Below are positions 8,880 to 17,712 of a DNA stretch of 64,000 nt, in pieces. The stretch lies in assembly GCF_018263905.1 (NCBI RefSeq), contig NZ_JAAFZU010000001.1, positions 174,228 to 238,227 on the forward strand, written 5' to 3'. Position 1 is the first letter of the stretch. Every line of letters starts with the position of its first letter. The stretch comes from Loktanella sp. SALINAS62. GTDB lineage: Bacteria > Pseudomonadota > Alphaproteobacteria > Rhodobacterales > Rhodobacteraceae. Both the position numbers and the translations under genes were made by a program. The notes beneath the pieces were generated by a model. The model had not been told where the DNA came from, ran no database searches, and saw only the letters and a list, made by a program, of their open reading frames with translations.

Positions 8880-9571
8880 GGATCGGCCCCCTTTGTCAAA
8901 AGTATCATCGAAAAATATGGCGCCATGTCGGGCGCCTCGGCGAGTGGACAGACCACTTCTTCCGGCAGCGATGCGCGTTCCACATAGACCGCAGCGTCCA
9001 GCAGGCCCAGATCCGCGATCACGCCACGGATCTTGGCCAGATGCCGCCCGACCTTCATGATGGCGACGCTTTCGGCACCTGCAATCCGGTCGCGCAATTC
9101 CGCCTCTGGCAACGGCCCCGGCAACACGGTCAGCCGTTCATTACGTGCGACCAGCGGACGCCCTGCCCGCGCGGCACAGGCCGCGATGGATGTGACACCC
9201 GGCACGACCTCGCAGCGGAAACGGTCCGACAGGCGTGCGAACAGATACATGAACGAGCCGTAGAAAAACGGATCTCCCTCACACAGGCACACCACGTCAT
9301 CGCCCGCCTCCAGCGCCGCGGCAATGCGCGCAGCTCCCGCGTCATAGGCCGCCTGCGCAGGCCCGCGTTCAACCGTCATCGGCACATCCATGACGATTTC
9401 CTGCACGTCCGTCCCGATGAACTCCGCAGCGATGGACCGCGCGAAACTGGCGCCCCCCGCCAGACTGGGATAGGCCACGACGCGCGAGCCTGAAATCAGA
9501 CGTGCGGCGCGCAGGGTCAGCAGATCCGGCGCACCCGGCCCCAGACCGACACCATACAGAATCCCGTTCAT
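8870..9571 (-). CDS. cobI: Precorrin-2 C(20)-methyltransferase
   Basis: A 233-aa tetrapyrrole methylase acting on C20 of precorrin-2, the first dedicated corrin methylation. The N terminus LYGVGLGPGAPDLLTLRAARLI is the SAM site. CEGDPFFYGSFMYLFARL and PGVTSIAACAARAGRPL are the CobI/CbiL-specific stretches. It lies between cobL and cbiG-cobJ, with a 10-nt overlap into the latter. A palindromic repeat (9584-9617) fills the short space before its ATG, so the usual ribosome-binding site is altered: only CATCCCCC lies directly before the start. Confidence 0.95.
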   Translation of the reverse strand: MNGILYGVGLGPGAPDLLTLRAARLISGSRVVAYPSLAGGASFARSIAAEFIGTDVQEIVMDVPMTVERGPAQAAYDAGAARIAAALEAGDDVVCLCEGDPFFYGSFMYLFARLSDRFRCEVVPGVTSIAACAARAGRPLVARNERLTVLPGPLPEAELRDRIAGAESVAIMKVGRHLAKIRGVIADLGLLDAAVYVERASLPEEVVCPLAEAPDMAPYFSMILLTKGADPWL

Positions 9572-9583
9572 GCGACATCCCCC

Positions 9584-9617
9584 GCATCATCTTGCCCAAA
9601 ATACTCCCGCCGGAGGC
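9584..9617. repeat. Palindromic repeat copy B
   Basis: Exact match over 34 nt to the unit at 7005-7038 (GCATCATCTTGCCC... CCGCCGGAGGC). It lies between cobL and cobI and is not followed by the strong hairpin seen at the other copies; instead a short CATCCACCC tandem follows. Its rightward-read CATCTTG edge sits 12 nt before the cobI start codon. Confidence 0.85.
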
Positions 9618-9641
9618 ATCCACCCCATCCACCCCAAACGG

Positions 9642-10844
9642 TCATCGCTTGATCAGGCTCCACTGTGTGACGGGCATCGCCGCACGCCAGCCGGTTAGGC
9701 CGCCCACCGGTTCCGCACGGCAGATCGACAGACGCACCAGATCGCCGCCGTGCCTGGCGTGCAGCGCCATCAGCACAGCCTCTGATTCCAGCGTCACCGC
9801 GTTCGCGACCAGCCGACCCAGCGGGCGCAAAGCGTCCCAGGCGGCGGCAAACACGGCCTCGGACAAACCACCGCCGATGAAAATTGCATCGGGCGGCGTC
9901 AGCCCTTCCAGCGCCGCAGGTGCCTCGCCTTCGACCAGTTCCAGCTTGGGCGCGCCCAGCGCCAGCGCATTGGCGCCGGCCATCGCACGCCTGTCGTCGC
10001 GCGGTTCGATCCCGATGGCGCGGGCGTAGCGTGCGGCGCGCATCCATTCGATGGCGACCGAACCCGACCCGCAGCCGATATCCCACAACAGCGCGCCGCG
10101 CATCGGCATCAGCTTGGCCAGCGTGGCGGCGCGTACCTCGCGCTTGGTCATTGTGCCGTCGGACTGGAACAGCGCATCGTCCAGCCCGGGCACGCGCGGC
10201 AACAGGGCCGCATCGGGGGCCGCGATACATTCCACCGCCAGCGTGTTGAATGCGGGAACCACATGATCCCAGCTATCAGCGACCCCGTCAAACCGCGCCT
10301 CGTCCTTGCCGCCCATGGCAGCCAGTACGGTCATGCGGGACTGACCAAACCCGCGGGCCGCCAGAAACGCCGCGATCTGGCCGGGCGTGTCCGCCCCAGT
10401 GGTCAGGATCAGCAATCGCACGTCGGGCTGGATGAACGCGACCATCTGACTGACGGGACGACCATGCACCGTCAGCGTTTCGACATCTGCAAGGCTCCAT
10501 CCCATACGGGCCGCTGCAAGTTGAAACGCTGACAGTTGCGGATGATAGACGATTTCAGCGGGATCAATCGCGCGCCCGATCCGCGCACCGACCGAGAACC
10601 ACAGCGGATCGCCCGTCACCAGCACCACGGCCCGCTTGCCGCGGAGCCCGCGGATCGTTTCGATCATCGCGTCAAAGGGCGAAGGCCATGCCAGACGTTC
10701 TGCATTGACGTTGGCTGCCAGCGCATGATGGCGCTCGCCGCCCAGAATGACCTCTGCCGCCTCGACGACCGCGCGGGTGGCGGGGGTCAACCCGTCCAGT
10801 CCGTCTTCGCCGATGCCCACGATATGCAGCCACGGTCCGGTCAT
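9642..10844 (-). CDS. cobL: Precorrin-6Y C5,15-methyltransferase (decarboxylating)
   Basis: A 400-aa bifunctional enzyme. The N-terminal CbiE-like tetrapyrrole methylase (WLHIVGIGEDGLDGL to about 200) methylates C5. The C-terminal CbiT-like Rossmann methyltransferase (GALLWDIGCGSGSVAIEW near 250, DAIFIGGG near 320) methylates C15 and decarboxylates the C12 acetate. Fusion of the two is the normal CobL form. ATG 10844 follows GGGGTG; a longer TTG start at 10856 is less likely. The gene is fourth in the leftward cob operon after cbiX and cobH. Confidence 0.95.
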   Translation of the reverse strand: MTGPWLHIVGIGEDGLDGLTPATRAVVEAAEVILGGERHHALAANVNAERLAWPSPFDAMIETIRGLRGKRAVVLVTGDPLWFSVGARIGRAIDPAEIVYHPQLSAFQLAAARMGWSLADVETLTVHGRPVSQMVAFIQPDVRLLILTTGADTPGQIAAFLAARGFGQSRMTVLAAMGGKDEARFDGVADSWDHVVPAFNTLAVECIAAPDAALLPRVPGLDDALFQSDGTMTKREVRAATLAKLMPMRGALLWDIGCGSGSVAIEWMRAARYARAIGIEPRDDRRAMAGANALALGAPKLELVEGEAPAALEGLTPPDAIFIGGGLSEAVFAAAWDALRPLGRLVANAVTLESEAVLMALHARHGGDLVRLSICRAEPVGGLTGWRAAMPVTQWSLIKR

Positions 10845-10881
10845 GGCGCACCCCAAATTTTCGCCGCCAATCCAGCCCCCT

Positions 10882-11550
10882 TCAAGATACGTCCTCCGGC
10901 AGGCCCGCCGCCAGCGCGTTCACCGCGGCAGAGGCCATTGCCGACCCGCCCCGCCGTCCGCGCAGCGCAATAAATTCACAACCGCGCGGGTCGGCGGCCA
11001 GTTCGGCCTTTGATTCCGCAGCCCCGACGAAACCGACCGGAAAGCCCAAGATAACCGCAGGTTTCGGCGCGCCCGCGTCGATCCGTTCCAGCAGATGAAA
11101 CAGCGCCGTCGGCGCGTTGCCGATCGCCACGACCGCGCCGTCAAGATCGGCGTCCCACAGATCAACCGCAGCCGCAGACCGCGTATTGCCGATGTCACGC
11201 GCCAGCCCCGGCACGCGTTCATCGTTCAGTGTCACGATTACGCGGTTTCCCGCGGGCAGATACCGCCGGATGATCCCCGCACCGACCATTTCGCAATCAC
11301 ACAGGATCGGCGCACCGGCTGCCAGCGCCGCATGGCCTGCCTCTGCCACACCCGCAGAAAACGCCAACCGGTCAGCGATTTCCACCATGCCGCAGGCGTG
11401 GATCAACCGCGTCATCACCGGATGCATGGCCACCGGAAACCGGTCCAGCCGCGCCTCTGCCCGCACCGTGGCAAAGCTTTGGGCATAAATGGCCTGCGGA
11501 TCTTTCTCATAGGGTCTCAAAGGGTCAGGCACCTGTTCTTGGGGTCGCAT
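10882..11550 (-). CDS. cobH: Precorrin-8X methylmutase
   Basis: A 222-aa CobH/CbiC protein that shifts the C11 methyl to C12, turning precorrin-8X into hydrogenobyrinate. The catalytic His is in HPVMTRLIHACGM (near 43-51). DCEMVGAGI, GNAPTALFHLLE and GFPVGFVGAAESK are family hallmarks. The last codons (CTGCCGGAGGACGTATCTTGA) look like a partial copy of the local palindromic repeat, so the C terminus may have been reshaped by one. It sits 37 nt before cobL and 39 nt after cbiX. Confidence 0.95.
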   Translation of the reverse strand: MRPQEQVPDPLRPYEKDPQAIYAQSFATVRAEARLDRFPVAMHPVMTRLIHACGMVEIADRLAFSAGVAEAGHAALAAGAPILCDCEMVGAGIIRRYLPAGNRVIVTLNDERVPGLARDIGNTRSAAAVDLWDADLDGAVVAIGNAPTALFHLLERIDAGAPKPAVILGFPVGFVGAAESKAELAADPRGCEFIALRGRRGGSAMASAAVNALAAGLPEDVS

Positions 11551-11589
11551 GCGGACCCTCCGGTAAACGTGTTTGCAGGGGGATGGCGG

Positions 11590-12807
11590 TCAGCGCACTT
11601 TTGTCCGGCGCACGCTTTCAGGCCCATGCGGGTGCTTGGCGTGCGGATAGACCGGGTGCGCGTGGTCGTGGTGATGCCCGTGCGCGTGATCGTGCCCGTG
11701 GGCATGATCGTGGCCATGTTGGTGGTGATCGTGGTCCATCGCCTTCAGACGGCACATGCCCGTGCAGAAACTGTCGCACAACGCACAATCTGCCACGTTG
11801 GACCCGGGCGCAGATGCGCCCTGACCTTCGACGTGGTGGTGGTGGCTTTCCTGAATTGCGCCGACCTCGCCCTCGAATCCCAGCACCTGCACACGATATT
11901 TGCACAACACGCAGGTGGCGGGCGGTGTGGCTGCAAACGCCGGATGGGCGCGCTGTTCGGGTGTGATATGCACGTGTTTTCCACCCGCGAGTGCCAGCAC
12001 CTGTTCGCGGTAACCGCAGATCCCGCAATTGGGCGGCGGCGTGGCGCTGTCCTGTTCACGGATGCGCTCGGCAAAGGTTTCCAGCACCTTGGGATGATCG
12101 CCCAGATAACCTGCCTTTACGAATGTGATGTCCGGATTTTCGGCAGCGACACGGTCGGTGAACCCATAGATCCGGTCGATCAGGATGCCCGAAAACAGGA
12201 AATACGGGAACACGATGACCCGTTTGTAGGGCAGCAGCGCGACGTGTTGCAGACAGGGTTCCACCAGCGGGAATGTCACGCCGGAATACCCGACCTCTGA
12301 CCAGCCGAACCCCATGCCTTCGGCCAGCATGCGGGCGATTTTCGCCACGTTGCCATTGGCGTCGGGGTCAGAGGCACCACGCCCGATGACCACCAGACAG
12401 GTTTCCGTCAGCGGCAACGCCCCGTGTTCTGCATTTGCGCTATCCACCGCATCGCGGATGCGCGCGGCGGCGGCCGCGATCATCTTGGGGTCGACGCCCA
12501 ATTCGCGCCCGTAATGCACCGCGATGTCGTTCTGGGCGGCATAGGTGTTCAGCACCGTCGGGATATCGTTCTTGGCGTGCATCGCCGCGAACAGCATTCC
12601 CGGCACCGCAAGGATACGGTCGCAGCCGGCATCCCGCAGGCGGTCCAGACCGTCGCGGATCACCGGGTTGGCGAATTCCAGATAGCCATAGTCGCACAGC
12701 CAGTCATCCGGCAGATAGGCCGGCAGCTTTTCCGCCAGCGTCGCGAATTCGTCCACTGCCGACTGGCTGCGTGACCCGTGGCCACAGATCATGACACCGG
12801 TTTTCAT
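11590..12807 (-). CDS. cbiX: CbiX-type sirohydrochlorin cobaltochelatase with CxxC repeats and His tail
   Basis: 405 aa. Two CbiX-like halves: the first keeps the metal-site His in MICGHGSR (residue 10), while the second (VVIGRGASD, about 139-147) has Arg at that place. The C-terminal 145 residues are unusual: CGICGYREQVL (261-271) and CVLCKYRVQVL (299-309) form an internal repeat, CALCDSFCTGMC follows at 341-352, then a dense His/Asp tail (358-394). CbiX inserts cobalt into sirohydrochlorin early in the cobalt-first pathway. The Cys motifs could hold an Fe-S cluster, as known for some CbiX proteins, and the His tail could store cobalt. It overlaps the next gene by 4 nt. Confidence 0.92.
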   Translation of the reverse strand: MKTGVMICGHGSRSQSAVDEFATLAEKLPAYLPDDWLCDYGYLEFANPVIRDGLDRLRDAGCDRILAVPGMLFAAMHAKNDIPTVLNTYAAQNDIAVHYGRELGVDPKMIAAAAARIRDAVDSANAEHGALPLTETCLVVIGRGASDPDANGNVAKIARMLAEGMGFGWSEVGYSGVTFPLVEPCLQHVALLPYKRVIVFPYFLFSGILIDRIYGFTDRVAAENPDITFVKAGYLGDHPKVLETFAERIREQDSATPPPNCGICGYREQVLALAGGKHVHITPEQRAHPAFAATPPATCVLCKYRVQVLGFEGEVGAIQESHHHHVEGQGASAPGSNVADCALCDSFCTGMCRLKAMDHDHHQHGHDHAHGHDHAHGHHHDHAHPVYPHAKHPHGPESVRRTKVR

Positions 12808-13007
12808 GCCGCCTGCTTTTCTGGCTCTGCTTCGGTTTTGGGTTTGTCCTTGCGGCCTTTCCACAGCCCGACGGCTGCGGCGATCCCCGCCGCCCCCAAC
12901 AGGATACCCCCAACCCAATGGTTATGTCCGGCGGCATCAACGATATGGCCCGGATGTGCGGCAGCACCGGTTCCGGTCAGGATCAGGATGGCAGTCATTG
13001 CACGCAT
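12804..13007 (-). CDS. Small HPGH membrane protein of the cob operon (DUF6732-like)
   Basis: 67 aa: a signal-like N terminus (AMTAILILTGTGAAA), then HPGHIVDAAGHNHW, one membrane segment (about 33-48) and a basic cytosolic tail. The HPGH...GHxHW pattern matches the small Rhodobacterales DUF6732-type proteins, as far as I recall it. ATG 13007 is chosen because AAGGAGAG lies 6 nt upstream. It is first in the cob operon and overlaps cbiX by 4 nt. The His-rich periplasmic stretch before a cobalt chelatase suggests a role in metal handling, but this is inference. Confidence 0.75.
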   Translation of the reverse strand: MRAMTAILILTGTGAAAHPGHIVDAAGHNHWVGGILLGAAGIAAAVGLWKGRKDKPKTEAEPEKQAA

Positions 13008-13271
13008 GGCGTCTCTCCTTGTCATCAGGCAGGAAGACAGAGCCGCGAAACCGCGTCGGACGATGCAACGGCGTGGTCCCCGTCGTGGGTCGACCCGTGC
13101 CGCAACCAACCTCTCTGGCCCCCTGCGGGGCTTCGTCGGTCCCTGCTATACGCCCGGCCACCCGGCTTGCAAACAACAAATGCGACGCAGGGCAGATGCG
13201 CGCTGACGCAGGGTGAATTCCCGGCACATCAGGCTAAATTCACGACAACACATGAAAAAGGGAGAGCGCAG
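13008..13271. other. Divergent intergenic region
   Basis: 264 nt between the cob operon (leftward) and the hydroquinone reductase gene (rightward), so it must hold both promoters. A GGCCCC/GGGGCT hairpin lies near 13117-13133. I searched both strands for the cobalamin riboswitch core (GCCACTG, CCGCAACTGT, CAGGAGACC) and did not find it, unlike the second cob locus at 49.3 kb. Confidence 0.5.
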
Positions 13272-14258
13272 ATGGGCCTGCTGGTTGACGGACAATGGCA
13301 AGACAAATGGTACGATACCGACGCCACAGGCGGTAAGTTCGAACGGACAGAAGCGTCTTTTCGCAACTGGATCACCGCCGATGGCAGCGCGGGGCCGTCC
13401 GGGGAAGGCGGATTTCAGGCCGAATCCGGACGCTACCATATGTATGTCTCGCTCGCCTGTCCCTGGGCGCATCGCGCGCTGGTGTTCCGCAAGCTCAAGG
13501 GTCTGGAAAAACACATCGGCGTCAGCGCCGTGCACCCGCACATGCTGTCGAACGGCTGGGAACTGTCTGACGACTGGCCTGGTGCCACGGGCGACCAACT
13601 GTTCGGTCTGGACTACCTGCGAGAGGTTTATCTGAAAGACACGCCCGACATGACAGGCCGCGTGACGGTGCCGCTGCTGTGGGACACCCAGCGCAACAGG
13701 ATCGTCAGCAACGAATCGTCGGAAATCATCCGCATGTTCAACAGCGCCTTTGACGGGCTGACAGGCAATACCGACGACTATTGGCCCGCAGATTTGCGCG
13801 ACGCCATCGCACCTGTGAACGACCGGATCTACAACACCGTGAACAACGGGGTCTACAAGGCCGGGTTCGCCACCACACAGGACGCCTATGACGAAGCGGT
13901 CGGCCCGCTGTTCGACAGTCTGGACTGGCTTGAAGATCGGCTATCGCAGCACCGCTACCTGATGGGCGACCGCGTGACAGAAGCCGACTGGCGGCTGTGG
14001 ACCACGCTGGTGCGGTTCGACAACGTCTATGCGACGCATTTCAAATGCAACCGCCGCCGGATCGTGGATTACCCCAACCTTTGGGCCTACACGAGAGAGC
14101 TGTATCAATGGCAAACACCCGACGGCCCGGTATCCGACACGGTCAACATGGACCACATCGTACAACACTACCACTATAGCCACGAAACCATTAACCCGCA
14201 CCGCATCATCCCCATCAACCCGTGGCCGGACTTTGATAAGGCCCACGACCGGGGGTGA
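13272..14258 (+). CDS. yqjG: Glutathionyl-hydroquinone reductase (Xi-class GST)
   Basis: A 328-aa protein of the YqjG/ECM4/PcpF family, cytosolic enzymes that strip glutathione from glutathionyl-hydroquinones. The catalytic Cys63 is in the signature SLACPWAHR. A GST-like C-terminal helical domain with YMGDRVTEADWRLW-type sequence (near 235-250) follows, and the conserved end ...INPHRIIPINPWPDFDKAHDRG is present. The start at 13272 has AAAGGGAGAGC upstream. It is a single-gene unit, convergent with the GntR gene. Confidence 0.95.
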   Translation: MGLLVDGQWQDKWYDTDATGGKFERTEASFRNWITADGSAGPSGEGGFQAESGRYHMYVSLACPWAHRALVFRKLKGLEKHIGVSAVHPHMLSNGWELSDDWPGATGDQLFGLDYLREVYLKDTPDMTGRVTVPLLWDTQRNRIVSNESSEIIRMFNSAFDGLTGNTDDYWPADLRDAIAPVNDRIYNTVNNGVYKAGFATTQDAYDEAVGPLFDSLDWLEDRLSQHRYLMGDRVTEADWRLWTTLVRFDNVYATHFKCNRRRIVDYPNLWAYTRELYQWQTPDGPVSDTVNMDHIVQHYHYSHETINPHRIIPINPWPDFDKAHDRG

Positions 14259-14417
14259 ATGACGGAAACGTCGGGCCATAACCGCCAATGGTGAAAATAC
14301 CGCAGGTCAAATCGTTGCGTGCAACGACGTGGCCTGCGGCGCATCCGGTTCGATGATTTTTCATTTGAATCAGACATCGCGCAGATCAGTTCGGGAACCG
14401 GCCGGCTTTGCCGACCT

Positions 14418-15128
14418 TCAGGGGACAAGTACGTCGCGCAGATTGCCAGCGGGTTCAGACGTTTCGCGCAGATCCAGTGCTGTCAGGATGTCCAAAAGAT
14501 GGCTTTTCATCAGCGCCTCTGCTTCGGTGCCGTCCTTGCGCCGAAACGCATCGACAAGCGCGTGGTGGGCGTGTTTTTCGCACAATGCGCTTTGCCTTCT
14601 CCAATAAATGGCAATGATCAACGACGACCGTGCGACCAGTCTTTCAATAAAGCCCGCAATCGTCGATTGATCCGCAATGCGCGAAATCTCGATATGGAAT
14701 TGACCGGACAGCCGCAACGCTTTGCCATGTTCGCCCGCGGCAAGGGCATCGTGTTCGGCGGCAATATGCGCCTCTAGCTGGGCAAGCGCGTCAGGTGTCA
14801 TGCGTTCCGCCGCCGAATGGGCCGTGCGCGGTTCCAGCAACGCCCGGGCTTCGAACACCTCGCGGGCTTCCTTTATGGTCGGCTGCGCCACAAACGCCCC
14901 GCGGTTCCGTTTCAAATCGATCAGCTGTGAATGCGACAGCGATTGCAGCGCGGTGCGTACGACCGTCCGTGAGACATTGAAGATATCACTCAGTTCATCT
15001 TCGCCCAGCTTCGTGCCCGGAAGCAAACGATGCTCGTGAATGGCCAAGCTTAAAGACGCCTCCAGCGTCGCGCTTGGACCGCTGAGCGTTGGCTGTATGA
15101 AACCCTGATTATCGCTTGGCTTTGTCAT
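14418..15128 (-). CDS. GntR-family regulator, FCD subfamily
   Basis: 236 aa. An N-terminal winged helix has the GntR pattern LPGTKLGEDELSDIFNVSRTVVRTALQSL and a wing NRGAFVA; the C-terminal FCD helical domain (about 95-225) carries the metal-ligand type FHxxI (QFHIEISRIA) and KHAHHALVDAFRRKD. ATG 15128 has GAAGGGT just upstream; ATGs at 15197 and 15206 would put the palindrome at 15209-15220 within the ribosome-binding site. It is divergent from the transporter operon at 15364 and most likely represses it until the substrate binds. Confidence 0.9.
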   Translation of the reverse strand: MTKPSDNQGFIQPTLSGPSATLEASLSLAIHEHRLLPGTKLGEDELSDIFNVSRTVVRTALQSLSHSQLIDLKRNRGAFVAQPTIKEAREVFEARALLEPRTAHSAAERMTPDALAQLEAHIAAEHDALAAGEHGKALRLSGQFHIEISRIADQSTIAGFIERLVARSSLIIAIYWRRQSALCEKHAHHALVDAFRRKDGTEAEALMKSHLLDILTALDLRETSEPAGNLRDVLVP

Positions 15129-15208
15129 TTTTGACCCTTCGATACCGTCATGGGGGTTTTGCGAATCCAATTCAACATGCAGCGTGATTGCATCCATAAT
15201 GATCACCT

Positions 15209-15220
15209 ATTGTATACAAT
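15209..15220. promoter_or_regulatory. Probable GntR/FCD operator
   Basis: ATTGTATACAAT is a perfect 12-nt palindrome containing TTGTATACAA, the type of site bound by FCD-subfamily GntR proteins. It lies between the divergent GntR gene and the transporter operon. Confidence 0.7.
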
Positions 15221-15243
15221 GTTGCGCACAAAAATTGTGCAAC
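15221..15243. promoter_or_regulatory. Inverted repeat next to the GntR operator
   Basis: GCACAA and TTGTGC flank AAA, extended outward by GTTG and CAAC with one unpaired base. It directly abuts the operator-like palindrome. It could be a second regulator site or a leader hairpin; no T-run follows, so a terminator is unlikely. Confidence 0.5.
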
Positions 15244-15363
15244 GCCTGCTATCGGCGCTCTTTCTTATGGCAATCGGGTGCAGGCGAACGCCTCAAAAGG
15301 CTTAATACTGGGTCGCGCCTCTTTTTGGTTGTTTGAATGACGTCACCACCAATCGGGGCTCGT

Positions 15364-16347
15364 ATGACCAAAAAGACTGATCTTGAACTGGTAGCATTGA
15401 CCAAACGCTACGGAGAGACCGTCGCGGTCGATTCGATCTCGCATCACTTCAAATCGGGTGTCTACGCGTGCCTGCTGGGGCCTTCGGGCTGCGGAAAATC
15501 GTCGACCTTGCGGATGATCGCGGGGCACGAGGATGCTTCTGACGGGTCCATCGTTCTGTCAGGGCGAGACATCTCTTATCTGCCGCCTGCCAAACGCGGC
15601 ACGGCCATGATGTTCCAAAACTATGCCCTGTTTCCGCATCTGAGCGTGCGCGACAACGTGGCGTTCAGCCTGCGCATGGCCGGCGTTGACAAAACCGAAC
15701 GCCAAAAGCGCGCAAATGAGATGCTTGAACTGGTCGAAATGACGGCGCTTGCCGATCGCACGCCCGGCCAACTTTCAGGTGGACAGCAGCAACGCGTCGC
15801 ACTTGCCCGAGCCCTGATTACCCGACCTCAGGTTCTGCTATTGGACGAGCCGCTTTCAGCACTCGACCCGTTTTTGCGCATTCGGATGCGGGCCGAATTG
15901 AAACGGCTGCAACGCGAACTGGGCATCAGCTTTATCCATGTCACCCATGGTCAGGACGAAGCACTGGCGCTGGCCGATGAAATCATCGTCATGAACAACG
16001 CGGTCATCGAACAGGCTGGCCCCGCCCGCGCAGTGTTCAACACGCCGAAAACCGCATTTGTCGCGCGTTTTATGGGCGGTCACAACGTGCTGCAAATGCC
16101 CCAGGGCCACATCGCCCTGCGTCTGGACGACATGCAAATCACCGCACGGGGCGCTGGCAAACTGGACGGCCGTGTCATGGGGATCGAATACCAGGGCACC
16201 CACGTGGCCCTGACCGCCGAAGTCGCCGGTGGCCAAGAGGTCACCGCACTGATGCCTGACCACACGTTTCTAGAAACACCCAAAGACCTTGGCGATGTCG
16301 TTGGGTTCAGTTGGCAGGACCGGGCCGCGCATCCGGTCATCGCCTGA
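15364..16347 (+). CDS. ABC transporter ATPase, polyamine/iron (PotA/FbpC) type
   Basis: 327 aa. Walker [11 protein letters not shown]-loop [12 protein letters not shown], signature [15 protein letters not shown], Walker [12 protein letters not shown] and switch VTHGQDEA are all intact. A C-terminal TOBE domain (about 240-325) is typical of the CUT1/PotA group. It energises the two permeases at 17713 and 18563. ATG 15364 is favoured over 15337 because residues 10 onward align with the family. It is the first gene of the operon divergent from the GntR regulator. Confidence 0.93.
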   Translation: MTKKTDLELVALTKRYGETVAVDSISHHFKSGVYACLLGPSGCGKSSTLRMIAGHEDASDGSIVLSGRDISYLPPAKRGTAMMFQNYALFPHLSVRDNVAFSLRMAGVDKTERQKRANEMLELVEMTALADRTPGQLSGGQQQRVALARALITRPQVLLLDEPLSALDPFLRIRMRAELKRLQRELGISFIHVTHGQDEALALADEIIVMNNAVIEQAGPARAVFNTPKTAFVARFMGGHNVLQMPQGHIALRLDDMQITARGAGKLDGRVMGIEYQGTHVALTAEVAGGQEVTALMPDHTFLETPKDLGDVVGFSWQDRAAHPVIA

Positions 16348-16377
16348 CAATCGCTGCATAACAGAGAGGACAATTCA

Positions 16378-17652
16378 ATGACCACAATTTCCAAGATTCG
16401 TTACAGCCGCCGGTCCATGCTTAAAACCGGAGGCGCGGCGCTTGCGGCGTCCGCACTACCCGCCCCGATGGTTTGGGGGCAGGAAAGCAAGAACATCGTC
16501 CTGCGCCAGTTCGGAACCGGCGTATCCAACCTGAACGAGGTGGCGACAAAGGTTAAAGAAGACCTTGGGATCACGCTAGAAATGACAGCGCTCGACACCG
16601 ACAGCGTCACCCAGCGCGCAGCGACCCAACCCAACAGCTTTGACATCGCGGACATCGAATACTTTGTCGCCAAAAAGGTATGGCCATCAGGCAACCTGCA
16701 GGCAATGGATGCCAGCAAGATCGACAATTACGACAAGATCGTCGGCACGTTCCGCGATGGTAAACTGACACCCGAAAGCACCATCGCACAAGGCACCGCA
16801 CCGCATACGGTCGGGTTTGTCGACGGCCCCAACGGCACGGAATTCGCCGACAACGAATCCGGTTGGATGACCCTGATCCCCACAATCTACAACGCCGATA
16901 CGCTTGGCATTCGTCCCGACCTGATCGGGCGCCCCATCGAAAGCTGGACCGAGCTGCTGAACCCCGAATTCGCAGGCAAGGCGTCGATCCTCGACATTTC
17001 TTCTATCGGGATCATGGACATGGCCATGGTCTGCGAAGCGATGGGCGAGATCCAGTATGGCGACAAGGGCAACATGACCCGCGAAGAGATCGACAAGACC
17101 ATCGCGATCTTTATCGAAGCCAAAAAGAACGGCCAGTTCCGCGCGTTCTGGAAGACATTCGATGAAAGCGTGAACCTGATGGCCTCGGGCGAGGTTGTGA
17201 TCCAGTCGATGTGGTCCCCGGCCATCACCGCCGTGCGCTCTCGGGGAATTCCCTGCGTCTATCAGCCCCTGAAAGAGGGCTATCGCAGCTGGGGTGGCGG
17301 TATCGGCATGTCCGCAGCGCTTTCGGGCATGGAACTGGACGCGGCATATGAATACATCAACTGGTATCTGTCCGGTTGGGTCGGCGGCTTCCTGATGCGG
17401 CAAGGCTATTATTCCGCTGTGCCGGAAACATCCAAGGCGTTCATGTCCGAAAACGAATGGGGCTACTGGTTCGAGGGCAAAGAGGCGACAGACGTCATCA
17501 CGTCGCCATTTGGTGATCCGCTGGCACAGGTGGGCGAAGTCCGCGACGGCGGTGACTTCTATTCCCGCATGGGCGCCGTGGCCTGCTGGAATTCAGTCAT
17601 GGATGAAAACCAGTACATGGTCCGCAAATGGAATGAATTTGTCGCGGCCTGA
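16378..17652 (+). CDS. ABC substrate-binding protein, PotD-like, Tat-exported
   Basis: 424 aa. The N terminus has a twin-arginine signal (SRRSMLKTGGAALAASALPAPMVWG) with a likely cut near residue 35, so it folds before export to the periplasm. The body is an extracellular solute-binding family 1 protein, related to spermidine/putrescine binders (IPTIYNADTLGIRPDLI, YEYINWYLSGWVGGFLMRQGYYSAVP). The ligand is unknown; the hydantoin/Asp-Glu racemase in the operon favours a nitrogenous organic acid or hydantoin-like compound over a polyamine. A strong hairpin follows its stop. Confidence 0.9.
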   Translation: MTTISKIRYSRRSMLKTGGAALAASALPAPMVWGQESKNIVLRQFGTGVSNLNEVATKVKEDLGITLEMTALDTDSVTQRAATQPNSFDIADIEYFVAKKVWPSGNLQAMDASKIDNYDKIVGTFRDGKLTPESTIAQGTAPHTVGFVDGPNGTEFADNESGWMTLIPTIYNADTLGIRPDLIGRPIESWTELLNPEFAGKASILDISSIGIMDMAMVCEAMGEIQYGDKGNMTREEIDKTIAIFIEAKKNGQFRAFWKTFDESVNLMASGEVVIQSMWSPAITAVRSRGIPCVYQPLKEGYRSWGGGIGMSAALSGMELDAAYEYINWYLSGWVGGFLMRQGYYSAVPETSKAFMSENEWGYWFEGKEATDVITSPFGDPLAQVGEVRDGGDFYSRMGAVACWNSVMDENQYMVRKWNEFVAA

Positions 17653-17662
17653 TCGCACCCGC

Positions 17663-17686
17663 GCACAGGGGCTTTTGCCCCTGTGC
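17663..17686 (+). terminator. Hairpin after the substrate-binding protein gene
   Basis: GCACAGGGGC and GCCCCTGTGC form a perfect 10-bp stem with a TTTT loop, 10 nt after the stop. No T-run follows. Hairpins here commonly protect the binding-protein part of the mRNA or dampen transcription into the permease genes. Confidence 0.75.
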
Positions 17687-17712
17687 CACCCTACTTCTGA
17701 CCGGACACCCCG

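Noticed and set aside
11517-12300. Val/His-rich frames opposite the CbiX His tail
   Set aside because: They arise from the repetitive His/Asp codons of cbiX read backwards.
13008-13271. Cobalamin riboswitch upstream of the first cob operon
   Set aside because: The core blocks GCCACTG, CCGCAACTGT and CAGGAGACC are absent on both strands.
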